Below are positions 7,707 to 17,082 of a stretch of 64,000 nucleotides of DNA, in pieces. Position numbers and translations under genes: made by a program. The stretch lies in assembly GCA_947374865.1 (NCBI GenBank), contig CANCDR010000011.1:35712-99711 (forward strand). The letters run 5' to 3'. This DNA is from Oxalobacteraceae bacterium (GTDB taxonomy: Bacteria; Pseudomonadota; Gammaproteobacteria; Burkholderiales; Burkholderiaceae_D). The notes below the pieces were generated by a model, which did not search any database, was not told where the DNA came from, and was given only the letters and a program-made list of their open reading frames with translations. Numbering within the stretch: position 1 is the stretch's first letter; each line of letters begins with the position of its first letter.

Positions 7707-8445
7707 ATTAAATGGGCAAATGCTTTTTGCGTCATACGCGGCATTACCGGTAAAAAAATAAGCAAGTCCGAGGGTTTCGATCGTAGAAGTGAAACGCACC
7801 AGCCGGGCCGCATCCGTCGCGTCCGACTTTACGTCCGGGTTGGCCACCCCGTCGCGCCGGATATAAGGCAAGCCATTCGGGCTTGCGAGACTAATTCGCA
7901 CTGCCGCTTGCAAAATAAGCGCCTTCGATTTCCCCTCACCCAATGAGGGTGTCACAGAGACTTCCTGACGCCTGGATTGTCCATCGCGCGCGACACTGCC
8001 CACTTTTCTGCGACACGTTTATTTTATTGCGATCGGTTTTGTCCCTACATGTTGCTTGTTGATATCTTTGTCAAATAGAATTAAATCGTCAGTTCGGAAG
8101 TTTGTGCTAGCGCCATTTTTAAAATTTCACTCACCGATCGACGAAACAATGCATCAAGAAAGGCGCGTATTTTTACCATCTTAATTCTCAGAAAATATCG
8201 CACAAAAAACTTCGCCTTTTTTGAAGCTTTGCGAAAAGTTGTGTTGGACACAGAGGTAGAAAAATTCCTGATCTAACGATTTGAACCACAGAGTCTGATT
8301 GGATTTCAACGAAATTCCATCTTCGGGTTCAGGTTCATCGATAACTACCGCAAAAATTATAGGCATCACCCAGCCACACCGACTCTAATTCGACAATTTG
8401 AAGTGCAATTTTTTGATGTGCCACAGCTGAAATGCCAAGGAAAAA
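7707..8445. other. Gene-poor accessory stretch between hipB and galU
   Basis: About 740 bp without a recognisable gene. A 99-codon minus-strand frame (7704-8003) has no family resemblance and starts without a ribosome binding site. A 62-codon frame (8181-8369) is listed separately. From about 8010 the sequence is AT-rich and should hold the galU promoter. Confidence 0.5.
8181..8369 (-). CDS. Possible small hypothetical protein
   Basis: A 62-codon frame beginning MMPIIFAVVIDEPEPEDG, with an acidic patch followed by a residue pattern that looks protein-like (TLWFKSLDQEFFYLCV). GGGTG just before the two ATGs is a weak ribosome binding site. I recognise no family, and the surrounding DNA is otherwise empty. 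It may be chance. Confidence 0.28.
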   Translation of the reverse strand: MMPIIFAVVIDEPEPEDGISLKSNQTLWFKSLDQEFFYLCVQHNFSQSFKKGEVFCAIFSEN

Positions 8446-9339
8446 ATGAATAAAATTCGTAAAGCTGTTTTCCCGGTGGCTGGTCTCGGTAGTCGATTTT
8501 TACCTGCCACGAAAGCCCAGCCAAAAGAGATGCTGCCGATTGTAGATAAGCCGTTAATTCAATATGCCGTCGAGGAAGCAGTGGCGGCTGGTATAACAGA
8601 AATGATATTCATCACCGGTCGCAACAAGCGCTCCATTGAAGACCATTTTGATAAAGCTTACGAGTTGGAAGCCGAGTTGGAAGCGGCGCAAAAATATGCC
8701 TTGCTCGAAGCGACGCAAAACATAATTCCAAGGCACATTAATTGCATTCACATTCGCCAGCCGGCACCACTCGGACTTGGTCATGCCGTGCTATGTGCGC
8801 GCAGCGTAATTGGCGATGAACCGTTCGCGATTTTGCTAGCCGATGATTTTATGGACGTCGATTCTGGAGTCTTGCCGGTACTGGCACAGATGACAGCGAT
8901 CTATGCGCGCGAGGGAAAAAGCCTGTTGGCAGTGCAAGAGGTGCCGTTGGCGGACACACGCCGATATGGCATTGTCGGCGTCTCGCCTTACAAGGACAAG
9001 GACAAGGACAAGGACAGGTTAGAGCACATCAACCTGATCGTTGAAAAGCCGCGATCCGAAGTCGCGCCGTCAACGCTGGCAGTTGTTGGCAGGTACGTGC
9101 TCTCCGGGGCGATTTTCGCGCACCTGGAAGGCTTGGATAAAGGGGTCGGCGGTGAAATCCAACTGACAGATGGCATTGCAGCGATGCTCAAAAAGCAAGA
9201 TGTACTGGCTTACCGATATCAGGGCCAACGTTATGACTGCGGCTCCAAACTTGGCTACCTGAAGGCGACGGTCGCGATCGGGCGCAAGCATCCCGAAACA
9301 GGCGTGGCATTTTCGTCCTACCTCGAGACATTAGCATAA
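8446..9339 (+). CDS. galU: UTP--glucose-1-phosphate uridylyltransferase, copy 1
   Basis: GalU makes UDP-glucose from UTP and glucose-1-phosphate for glucans and surface polysaccharides. The nucleotide-binding start [19 protein letters not shown] and the later [15 protein letters not shown] and GEIQLTDGI segments are typical. AAGGA lies ahead of the ATG. A (Lys-Asp)4 stretch at about residues 183-190, encoded by four AAGGAC hexamers, sits in a loop where the second galU in this window (50695-51576) has no such repeat. It is followed after 22 bp by a TolC-like gene, so both may be co-transcribed. Confidence 0.95.
   Translation: MNKIRKAVFPVAGLGSRFLPATKAQPKEMLPIVDKPLIQYAVEEAVAAGITEMIFITGRNKRSIEDHFDKAYELEAELEAAQKYALLEATQNIIPRHINCIHIRQPAPLGLGHAVLCARSVIGDEPFAILLADDFMDVDSGVLPVLAQMTAIYAREGKSLLAVQEVPLADTRRYGIVGVSPYKDKDKDKDRLEHINLIVEKPRSEVAPSTLAVVGRYVLSGAIFAHLEGLDKGVGGEIQLTDGIAAMLKKQDVLAYRYQGQRYDCGSKLGYLKATVAIGRKHPETGVAFSSYLETLA
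8992..9015 (+). repeat. AAGGAC hexamer repeat (4 copies) inside galU copy 1
   Basis: Four exact tandem AAGGAC units encode Lys-Asp pairs. Gain or loss of a unit keeps the reading frame and would only change loop length. Confidence 0.95.
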
Positions 9340-9361
9340 GCAAACCTACAAGGCCTGCTCA

Positions 9362-10840
9362 ATGCCACATTCCAGACAGAAGTCGTCCCTTTTAATACTT
9401 CTGCTTGGTCTGGGACTCACTGCGCATGCGTATGCCTCACCGGCCGTCACCTTGGGTGAACGCGCCGCAGAAGTGACGGCGATACCGGACAATTTGGGTC
9501 TGGCGTTTGAACAAGCGCTGCAGAATCGTCTTGACCTGCGCCTGGCCGATGGGCGTATCAAGATCGCGGAACTCGGCCAGGAAGTCCAGCAGGCCATGCG
9601 GTGGCCACAGGCATACATTAACTGGAACAGCGGAAAAAACAAGAACCAGGGCTATATTGACCCGACAACATTCGAGAGGCAATTGGCAAACAGCGCCAGT
9701 GGTCAGAACTTTGCTGACAATAACAACACCATCCTTTTCAATACCCAGACCCTGTCATTTGGGGTCAGCTACCTTTTATACACCGGTGGCGAAGTAACAC
9801 GGGCAAGCCAAAGCGCCGCACTGCTCCGGCAAGATGCGGGTCTTGACAAATTGCAATTGATAACAAAGGTTCTAGATGAAGTCGGGCAGGCTTATTTTCA
9901 ATTGAAGTTAGCTCTGCTGCAAGAACAATTTGGCCAAAAATCCCTGCGCATTTCTGAACGCAAAATGACAGAAATGGCATTTCCGAGGACATCTGATCCA
10001 CTGATTGAAAAACAAAACAAGGCCGAACAGTTGAGATTTGAAGTCATGCAAATGCAGGCGCAGAGGAATCAGCTCGAAAGCAAGGACAAATTACGCGCAT
10101 TTTGCAACGTATTGGCAGTGGAAGTTTGTCCCAAAATCGATGCCACTGACTGGCTAGAGCGGCATGTTAGCGCTCTGCCCGGCTGGCTCAGCGCATTGCT
10201 TGAAGAAGCGCGTAACCTGCCAAAATCTCGCTATGAAGTCGCAAAGGCACTTCGCACCAATGAAATGCTGGACGCTCGCAGTGCATATCTGCCGCACGTT
10301 TGGCTCGACATAACACGTGGTATCAGCGGCAATAGCGGCGCATCGTTTAGCGGCACATTTCGGGAAAACAGATCCAACAATTGGCAAATAAACGTCTCCA
10401 TGAACTGGACACTGTTTGATGGCTTTTCTGCGTCAAATATTGCGCGTCAGGCAAGTCAACGCATCCTCGATGTCGGCATCGAAAACAAACAAGCGCTGGC
10501 GGCGCGCACCGACGATCAGCAGCGCAAAGTAATCACCGCCGCACGTGCCAGACTGAACTGCAAAATCGCGCACCTCGAACACATCATCGCGCACGACAGT
10601 CTGCAGGCCGAGGTGGTTCGGCATCAGCGTGGTGAGATTGCCCTGCACGCGCTGCAAGACGAGCAGCTTAAATATGCGGCCACGAATTTTGCATGGCAAA
10701 CCCAGCTGCTTGAAATTGCGCAAGCCGAGTTGGCGCTACGTCTGAGCGGACTGCCTGCGAATGTGGCTGCGGAACGCTGTGGCACGACGATCGAATCAAT
10801 TTCAGGGGACCTCAGCTTGAACCTTGAAACAGCACACTGA
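9362..10840 (+). CDS. TolC-family outer-membrane efflux/secretion channel protein
   Basis: A 492-residue protein with a signal peptide (hydrophobic LLILLLGLGLTAHAYASP, cleavage probably after AYA) and the two-fold repeat of TolC-type proteins: long helical segments rich in Q, A and R separated by strands such as SFGVSYLLYTGGEVTRA and SMNWTLFDGFSASNIARQ. TolC proteins form trimeric outer-membrane ducts for export. No inner-membrane pump or adaptor is adjacent, so the substrate is unknown. It starts 22 bp after galU and converges with acvB. Confidence 0.82.
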   Translation: MPHSRQKSSLLILLLGLGLTAHAYASPAVTLGERAAEVTAIPDNLGLAFEQALQNRLDLRLADGRIKIAELGQEVQQAMRWPQAYINWNSGKNKNQGYIDPTTFERQLANSASGQNFADNNNTILFNTQTLSFGVSYLLYTGGEVTRASQSAALLRQDAGLDKLQLITKVLDEVGQAYFQLKLALLQEQFGQKSLRISERKMTEMAFPRTSDPLIEKQNKAEQLRFEVMQMQAQRNQLESKDKLRAFCNVLAVEVCPKIDATDWLERHVSALPGWLSALLEEARNLPKSRYEVAKALRTNEMLDARSAYLPHVWLDITRGISGNSGASFSGTFRENRSNNWQINVSMNWTLFDGFSASNIARQASQRILDVGIENKQALAARTDDQQRKVITAARARLNCKIAHLEHIIAHDSLQAEVVRHQRGEIALHALQDEQLKYAATNFAWQTQLLEIAQAELALRLSGLPANVAAERCGTTIESISGDLSLNLETAH

Positions 10841-10858
10841 ACGCATAAACCTATTCCC

Positions 10859-12301
10859 TCATTCCATCTTCGTCCCAATATTAGCAATCATCTGCCGTAC
10901 CAGAACAGGATACTTTTTCTCTGGTAATAGTTCATCATCGATCAATACCAGCTTCGAGCCAAATTTTTCCAATTCAGAGCATATTTTTTTGTGCCCCTTG
11001 ATACCTTCGACACAAATACTTTTAGCCCATTGCATCTTTTCAATCTCCGGAAAGATTGACAACCGATTCGGCCCATTATCCAGGTTCATCCAACTGGACA
11101 GGTGAAATACAAATGCGGCAGTTCTGTCCAGGCCCAACAGCGAAATAAGCGCAACTTTTCCTTTACTTTCAGGCGATAGCTTATTCGCGGCAAAAGGCAA
11201 GACATTGGCGCCAAATGAATAGCCAATCAAGATCACCTTCGTTTTGTTCTGTTTCTTTGTGAAGTGGGATATTAGTTGTTCAAGTGTGGCAGCGGTTTCA
11301 TCTGGTGTTCGAGCCTTCCAAAAATAGCTAAGGGTGCTCAACGCTACTGTCGGAATCCCATTTTGGGATAAATATTTTGCGATTTCTTTATCGATACCTG
11401 CCCAACCACCGTCGCCGGTGAATAAAATCGCCAGAGTGTCGCCGCCACTTTTATCAGATTTGACTTCATTCAATGGCAAGTTTCCCTCACTTGGATCAGT
11501 TCTGAGTTGTTCATTATTTGTTGAATCCAGCCAAGTCAGAACCTGAAGCATTTTATAAATCGGGTTAGTGCTGGTGTCATGCTCAACCGTTACTCTTGCG
11601 TTCTCCAAAGTATTAAGGAATTCATTTGTCAGCCGGTCTTCCGCTGAAACATTGTCCTGAAAAACATACCAAATTGTAGACAATTTTCCACTCGCTCCAT
11701 TTTTACTTGCTTGCTTTTCCCCCGGTTTAAAACCAGCCACATTGCAGTACATATTTTCTTCAAATCGTGGGAGTTTAAAATTTATACTGATACCAGCAAA
11801 AAATTTATCCCTGGCCGATTGAGCGAGTGCAAGATAAACGTCGGTTGCACCACCATGAGCTCCTATCAGTATTGCTCGATCTTGCTTATCAATGTCATAT
11901 TTGTCGCGCAGAAAATGGGCAATTGAAATAAGTTTTTCGGAAATATCCAAACATTGTTGATTCGGAATTTCAGATTGTCTGCGCAAATTTTTGCTTTCAA
12001 TTTTCGCAACTTGATATCCTCGTTTTACAAAATTTGTCACCAATGCGCCCGTCATTGGGTCTTCTTCATCGATATAAATAATTAACTCCAAAGAACTGTT
12101 TCTCTGCCGATAGAATTTAATATCCGAAATTCCGAAAATCGACAGCTTGTCTACGAAAATCTCACCTTGAATATCCAATTGCCTTTGGTAGAGCGAATTC
12201 GGATCAACAAACAGGCTATAAAATAAGCCTGCGATCACGATTAAGCCCGCCGTGATTGCTGTGATAATTAATGTGAATTTCGCAGGCTTTTTCATGAACA
12301 T
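10859..12301 (-). CDS. acvB: AcvB/VirJ-family lysyl-phosphatidylglycerol hydrolase-like protein
   Basis: A two-domain protein of about 480 residues with an N-terminal membrane anchor (FTLIITAITAGLIVIAGLF) and periplasmic alpha/beta-hydrolase domains. The C-terminal domain has FTGDGGWAGIDKEIA, LSYFWKARTPDETA and the nucleophile elbow GYSFGANVLPF, as in AcvB/VirJ. In Agrobacterium AcvB hydrolyses lysyl-PG made by the upstream synthase, and here too the upstream gene is mprF. The usual His-rich segment near the C-terminus appears as DELLPEKKYP, so activity is uncertain. Start could be 12307 (TTG), 12301 or 12295 (both ATG). Confidence 0.82.
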   Translation of the reverse strand: MFMKKPAKFTLIITAITAGLIVIAGLFYSLFVDPNSLYQRQLDIQGEIFVDKLSIFGISDIKFYRQRNSSLELIIYIDEEDPMTGALVTNFVKRGYQVAKIESKNLRRQSEIPNQQCLDISEKLISIAHFLRDKYDIDKQDRAILIGAHGGATDVYLALAQSARDKFFAGISINFKLPRFEENMYCNVAGFKPGEKQASKNGASGKLSTIWYVFQDNVSAEDRLTNEFLNTLENARVTVEHDTSTNPIYKMLQVLTWLDSTNNEQLRTDPSEGNLPLNEVKSDKSGGDTLAILFTGDGGWAGIDKEIAKYLSQNGIPTVALSTLSYFWKARTPDETAATLEQLISHFTKKQNKTKVILIGYSFGANVLPFAANKLSPESKGKVALISLLGLDRTAAFVFHLSSWMNLDNGPNRLSIFPEIEKMQWAKSICVEGIKGHKKICSELEKFGSKLVLIDDELLPEKKYPVLVRQMIANIGTKME

Positions 12302-12411
12302 TCTCAATTCTTAAGTTTGGCGTATTTAAAATTCTCGGTCACAGAACGCGGTTCGATGGGTGGCGCGCAATTGGAACGTAAAAGCACCGTGTTTCCAAGT
12401 GCCAATAATGT

Positions 12412-15030
12412 TTAGAATTTGGAAAATAATCCCTTGACACCGCCGGAAATCAACGTTGTTACAGCCAGCAATGCAGAGGCAGTTTGTAATCCTGGTGGCG
12501 CAGCCAGATAAATCGGCTTCCACTCTGGATCAAACTTTTCCTTATATCCATACACACCGGTAAAGTTATAGAATCCGCCACCCACCCGAAAAAATGTGCG
12601 TCCGATTTTGTGCCATATGGGTGCGAGAGCGTGATCTTCCAAACCTGACAGGGGTGCAATCCCGAGATTGAAATAAATGAATCCTTCCTGCTTCGCCCAC
12701 AGAATCAAACTGATACTTAAAAACTCCATGATGCCGTTCGGTACACCCGGTAAATAGCGCATGAGATCGATCGCCATCTGATGACGATTGTTCAAGGTCA
12801 GGATGTTTGCAAACGCAGCAATTTCTCCATTTTTTATTACTACCGCGATTTGGGCGTTTTTTAAATATTCTTCATCAAAAAAGCAGAGTGAGAAGCGCTT
12901 TTCCCTTGCGTTCTTTTCACGCAGCCAGGCATCCGATATGTTTTTTAGCTGCGGCAGAATCGCCTCGATCTGACCCGGCGCCACAATTTCAAAAACATAG
13001 CCTTCACGCTGGTACCTATTGATCGCATTGCGCAGGCTTTGGCGCTTTTTCCCTTCCAGTCCAAATGACTGCAGCGGGATCCAAGCCTGCTGGCCCAATT
13101 TGATGAGACTCAGCCCAAGATTCAGATAAATGGGAATATGTTTGATCCCAATCTCGTAAAACGCAATTTTCGCAAGCACCTTATCGGCCGCTTCCCGGAA
13201 TAGCCAAACCAATTCCTCAAACTCGGTTTTATCGCCTACGGGATCACCCATGGCGATCCAGAATTGCCTGGTTACACCAAACATCAAAAAGCTCTTTTTT
13301 GTTTTGCTCCACAAAATGTATTTGTCTCCAGTCAGTACCAGGTGGTGGTCCGTAATATTTTCATTGCGCACCATTTCTGTTGCTAATTCCAAATCCAGTT
13401 TGCTAGGCAAGGATAGATCCGTGCGGGTCGTACGCAAGAGCCGATAAAGAATTAAGCCAGCCAATGCCGCAGACAAGGCAAACAGGGAACGCAAGAAACG
13501 CGGTACATCACCATCAACAGAAATTTGCCACCAGAGATCGTGCGAATAGGGGATATTTTTGTATGAAGCAAAACCCAGCCAAGTTGACAGGCCAATGACA
13601 GCCGCACCAATGAGCACATGACCAATCGGCATTTCTAATTTAAGTAGCGCTGACTTACGATAAAAATGTTTACGAGTAGGAATAAATGCGATCAGCACTG
13701 CGCCAAGAATCAGTGCCACCGGAAGGTCCACGCCCTTGAGAATGGACGAGAACATGCCAATAAACAGCAGGGTTATGGTCGCAAAATAGGCCGAATCCAG
13801 TCGCGTGGCGACGGCGCGGGAAAGCAGTATCATGCCCAATCCGACTAGGCTGACAATGACATGAGATATGTCAATCAAGGGCAGTGGCACATAGCGATGC
13901 ATCCACTCCATGCGTTCATGTACTTCCGGTGTGGCGCCTGAAAACAATAATATGCTGCCGATCAGGAACAATAAGATGGAAAAGATTTTTGGCGTGGCAA
14001 AGTGAATAAGTTGAAATGCGTAACGCAGGCGCAGCGGACTCAGAGATTTCAGCGTTTTCGTTTCGTACAAAAGCAGAAGTATCCCGGCAATCAGGAGTGG
14101 GACAAGATAGTAAATAAAACGATACAGAATCAGCGCAGCCAGTATTTTTTCCGGTGGCGAATTATTTCCCAACATGAGAATGAAACTGCTTTCAAAAATC
14201 CCTATACCACCAGGCACCTGGCTTACAAGGCCAGCAAGTTGCGCGACCAAAAAGATGATGATGAACTCACCGAAGCTGATATGGACGAACTGGTGCAGGG
14301 GAATAAACAAGACCAGACCAGTAAAAAGCAATTCCAGGCTGCCAGAAGCTATTTGTTGCAGTGCGATAGCTGGCGTAGGCAGAGCGATCTTTTCGCCCCT
14401 GAATTGCAGCGACTGATGATTGATTACACACAGAACCAGCCAGACCAAAGTCAGGCAAGCGCCGATTATAAGCAAAGCTTTTAATGGACCGGAACTGAGT
14501 AGTTCGCTTAAAAAAATACTTTGCGGGGATGCAGCAACAGAAAACAGTAACAAGGTAAAAGCACTCAAAAAATAACTGAGTGAACCAAGCACGGTGATCT
14601 TGATGATTGCGCTATTTGACAAGCCAAAATCCCGATAAACGCGAAAGCGGATGCTGCCACCGGAAATCAGGGAAGAACCAGCGTTCTGGCTGATTGCATT
14701 GCTTAAAAATGCGCCAAATAAAATGTACTTGAATTCGAGCTTTTCCCCGGTGATTTGGATGGCCAGCCATTCGCTGACGCCTAGCAGAAAATACCCTACT
14801 CCGCTAATCAACAGCATTTCCAGAATGATTTCTAGTGAACTGGACCATAGGTCCGTTGCGACGGCACTCCAACCATATTCCGAAAGATGTTGATTGACCG
14901 CGAAGGCGGCCACCACGAATAACATCAAACTAATCGAGGGTTTGAGATTTTTCAAAGAATTGGCTTTAAGCGTGCTTATCATCTGCGCGTCGATACATCG
15001 TGCACACCACTTTTTCAGTGCCAAAACCAT
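12412..15030 (-). CDS. mprF: Bifunctional phosphatidylglycerol lysyltransferase/flippase (MprF/LpiA type)
   Basis: The 872-residue protein has about 14 hydrophobic segments in its first 530 residues (flippase part) and a cytoplasmic aminoacyl-PG synthase domain after it, shown by MRYLPGVPNGIMEFL and IYFNLGIAPLSGLEDHAL. It transfers an amino acid from aminoacyl-tRNA to phosphatidylglycerol, lowering the negative charge of the membrane; lysine versus alanine cannot be told from sequence. AAAGG precedes the ATG at 15030, only 12 bp after opgH. acvB follows after about 100 bp. Confidence 0.92.
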   Translation of the reverse strand: MVLALKKWCARCIDAQMISTLKANSLKNLKPSISLMLFVVAAFAVNQHLSEYGWSAVATDLWSSSLEIILEMLLISGVGYFLLGVSEWLAIQITGEKLEFKYILFGAFLSNAISQNAGSSLISGGSIRFRVYRDFGLSNSAIIKITVLGSLSYFLSAFTLLLFSVAASPQSIFLSELLSSGPLKALLIIGACLTLVWLVLCVINHQSLQFRGEKIALPTPAIALQQIASGSLELLFTGLVLFIPLHQFVHISFGEFIIIFLVAQLAGLVSQVPGGIGIFESSFILMLGNNSPPEKILAALILYRFIYYLVPLLIAGILLLLYETKTLKSLSPLRLRYAFQLIHFATPKIFSILLFLIGSILLFSGATPEVHERMEWMHRYVPLPLIDISHVIVSLVGLGMILLSRAVATRLDSAYFATITLLFIGMFSSILKGVDLPVALILGAVLIAFIPTRKHFYRKSALLKLEMPIGHVLIGAAVIGLSTWLGFASYKNIPYSHDLWWQISVDGDVPRFLRSLFALSAALAGLILYRLLRTTRTDLSLPSKLDLELATEMVRNENITDHHLVLTGDKYILWSKTKKSFLMFGVTRQFWIAMGDPVGDKTEFEELVWLFREAADKVLAKIAFYEIGIKHIPIYLNLGLSLIKLGQQAWIPLQSFGLEGKKRQSLRNAINRYQREGYVFEIVAPGQIEAILPQLKNISDAWLREKNAREKRFSLCFFDEEYLKNAQIAVVIKNGEIAAFANILTLNNRHQMAIDLMRYLPGVPNGIMEFLSISLILWAKQEGFIYFNLGIAPLSGLEDHALAPIWHKIGRTFFRVGGGFYNFTGVYGYKEKFDPEWKPIYLAAPPGLQTASALLAVTTLISGGVKGLFSKF

Positions 15031-15042
15031 TCTTCGTGCCTT

Positions 15043-17061
15043 TCAAAAAGGATGCTGCTCGTGGACCTCGGATTTTGCCGCTTGCGGCCAGTCCATCTTA
15101 GTAGCGGGGGGCCGCAGGTGGCCGATGGTCGGGGCGATCTTCATTTCCTGGATCGGCATTTCCCGCCAATTGACTGGCGGAAGAGTCAGCCCCGTTTCGG
15201 TGAACGACTCACTGGGAAGGGACACCAGGTCCGTCGCCGTCAACAGGCGCTGCAAATCGGTGAGAACAGGATCTTCATTGGTTTCATCGGGCGTGATAAA
15301 GATGTCCAGCAATTTGGATTTTGTGCCTAATTCCAGGCTGCTGGAATAGCGCACAATTGGCGCAGCAAAGACGATGCCGAAAAGTATAGGTGTAAGCCAC
15401 CAAAAAAACATTGGTGCACAGGCGTAGGTCGCTGCGCCCCAAATGAGACCGACAAGGCTCATTTTGGCAGTGCGGGCAAAACTTTCGCGCCAACTAAGCA
15501 AGCGGCCTTCGCGCTCCTGTGTATCCCATTTAACCTCAAAGCCCATCAGTACTGCCACGACAAAAAAAGCGTGATAGATCATCATGATGGGAGCGATTAA
15601 GATCGCAAATATGACTTCAATGAGTGCGCCCAGAAGAATCGCGCGAGTGCCTCCAAATTGCTTCCGGCGGTGCGTGAGAGTCGCGACAACGCCCAATAGC
15701 TTGGGCAATATAAGCAGTGCCACCGTCAGGATGATCAGATTTTCGATCAAATCCGTTTTGATAATGGTCCAATCAATATTGATTTGGCGAAACTCCAACG
15801 TATTAATTATTTTTATAAAATACGGTTTGCTATTAAGCGAGCGAATAAAGGCATCTGCTGTACTTAAGATAAGCATGCAGGCCCAGACCAGTGAAATAAT
15901 GTAGGCAGTCGCACCCAACAGAAAATGCAAACGGCTGACCGGGTGTAAGCCACCCGCATTGAGCAGGCCAAGGTGCTGGATGTTGCCTTGTGCCCAGCGT
16001 CGGTCACGTGTGGCGAAGTCGATGATATTGCAGGGTACTTCTTCATAGCTGCCGGCGATGTCTGGCAACAAAAATACGTCCCAGCCAGCGCGCCTGAGCA
16101 AGGCTGCTTCAACAAAATCGTGACTGAGAATATCACCGCCGAAGGGTGCCTTCCCGGACAAGGTAGGCAAGCCGCAATGATTGATGAAGGCTTGTACACG
16201 CACGATGGCGTTATGCCCCCAATAGTTGGCGGCGCTGGTTTGCCAGAAGGCGTTTCCAGTAGCGAGCATTGGACTGTAAAGTATCGCCGCAAATTGCACA
16301 TATCGACCGAAAAACGTCGTTTGGCGTACTGGTACCGGCACCGTCTGGATCAGGCCACAGCGAGGATTACCTTGCATCGTACGCACCAGGCGTAACAGGC
16401 ATGCCCCGCTCATGATACTGTCGGCATCCATCAGGACCATATACTCATAGTTGCTACCCCAGCGTTGCAAAAAGTCAGCGATATTGCCGACTTTGCGCTG
16501 ATAATTTTTTTCTCGACGACGATAAAATATGTGCTTTTTCAAATCACCAACGCGATTGGTAAACTGCAGCCACGCCTCCCGTTCGCATTCGGCAATTGCA
16601 AGATCGGTCGTATCGCTCAGGAGATAGAAATCAAAGTGCTCTATTTCTCCTGTGGCAAGTAGCGAATTCAAAGTGGCTTCGAATCCAGCGATCACACGTT
16701 GGGTGTTTTCGTTATAGATCGGCATAACGATGGCGGTGCGCTGGAGGATCTGCAGCGTATCGAACGTATGTTTGGCTGTTGCTTGTAAAGTGAGCGGGTC
16801 GCGGCCCAGCATGACCAGGACGAAGCCAAAGATTGCGCTCCAAAATGCGGTGGCAATCCAGCAAAAGGAAATCGCAAAAAATATCAATGATAGTGCTGCG
16901 AGCGCCGTTGTGCCGTTTGCACACAGGATGGCATACATCATGTAAATTCCGGTTAACCAGGTCATCACGGTCAACCCGATATACAAGAGAAGTCGAAACA
17001 TCTTCGCCGGCAATTGAATTGCATTTCCGCGCGACAGGATTTGATTGACAGAGGCTTTCAT
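15043..17061 (-). CDS. opgH: Glucans biosynthesis glucosyltransferase H
   Basis: OpgH is the inner-membrane family-2 glycosyltransferase that polymerises the beta-1,2 backbone of osmoregulated periplasmic glucans from UDP-glucose. Visible motifs are IVMPIYNEN, VLMDADSIM, FGGDILSHDFVEAAL and RDRRWAQGN, the last being the Q/RxxRW acceptor motif. At 672 residues it lacks most of the N-terminal cytoplasmic domain of the 847-residue E. coli protein, the part reported to contact FtsZ. Membrane segments flank the catalytic domain. It lies 21 bp after opgG and 12 bp before mprF. Confidence 0.94.
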   Translation of the reverse strand: MKASVNQILSRGNAIQLPAKMFRLLLYIGLTVMTWLTGIYMMYAILCANGTTALAALSLIFFAISFCWIATAFWSAIFGFVLVMLGRDPLTLQATAKHTFDTLQILQRTAIVMPIYNENTQRVIAGFEATLNSLLATGEIEHFDFYLLSDTTDLAIAECEREAWLQFTNRVGDLKKHIFYRRREKNYQRKVGNIADFLQRWGSNYEYMVLMDADSIMSGACLLRLVRTMQGNPRCGLIQTVPVPVRQTTFFGRYVQFAAILYSPMLATGNAFWQTSAANYWGHNAIVRVQAFINHCGLPTLSGKAPFGGDILSHDFVEAALLRRAGWDVFLLPDIAGSYEEVPCNIIDFATRDRRWAQGNIQHLGLLNAGGLHPVSRLHFLLGATAYIISLVWACMLILSTADAFIRSLNSKPYFIKIINTLEFRQINIDWTIIKTDLIENLIILTVALLILPKLLGVVATLTHRRKQFGGTRAILLGALIEVIFAILIAPIMMIYHAFFVVAVLMGFEVKWDTQEREGRLLSWRESFARTAKMSLVGLIWGAATYACAPMFFWWLTPILFGIVFAAPIVRYSSSLELGTKSKLLDIFITPDETNEDPVLTDLQRLLTATDLVSLPSESFTETGLTLPPVNWREMPIQEMKIAPTIGHLRPPATKMDWPQAAKSEVHEQHPF

Positions 17062-17082
17062 GAACGCGCCTTCGAAAGATGT

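Noticed and set aside
7704..8003. 99-codon minus-strand ORF next to hipB
   Set aside because: No family resemblance, no ribosome binding site, and composition unlike the neighbouring genes; it partly overlaps the 34-bp repeat.
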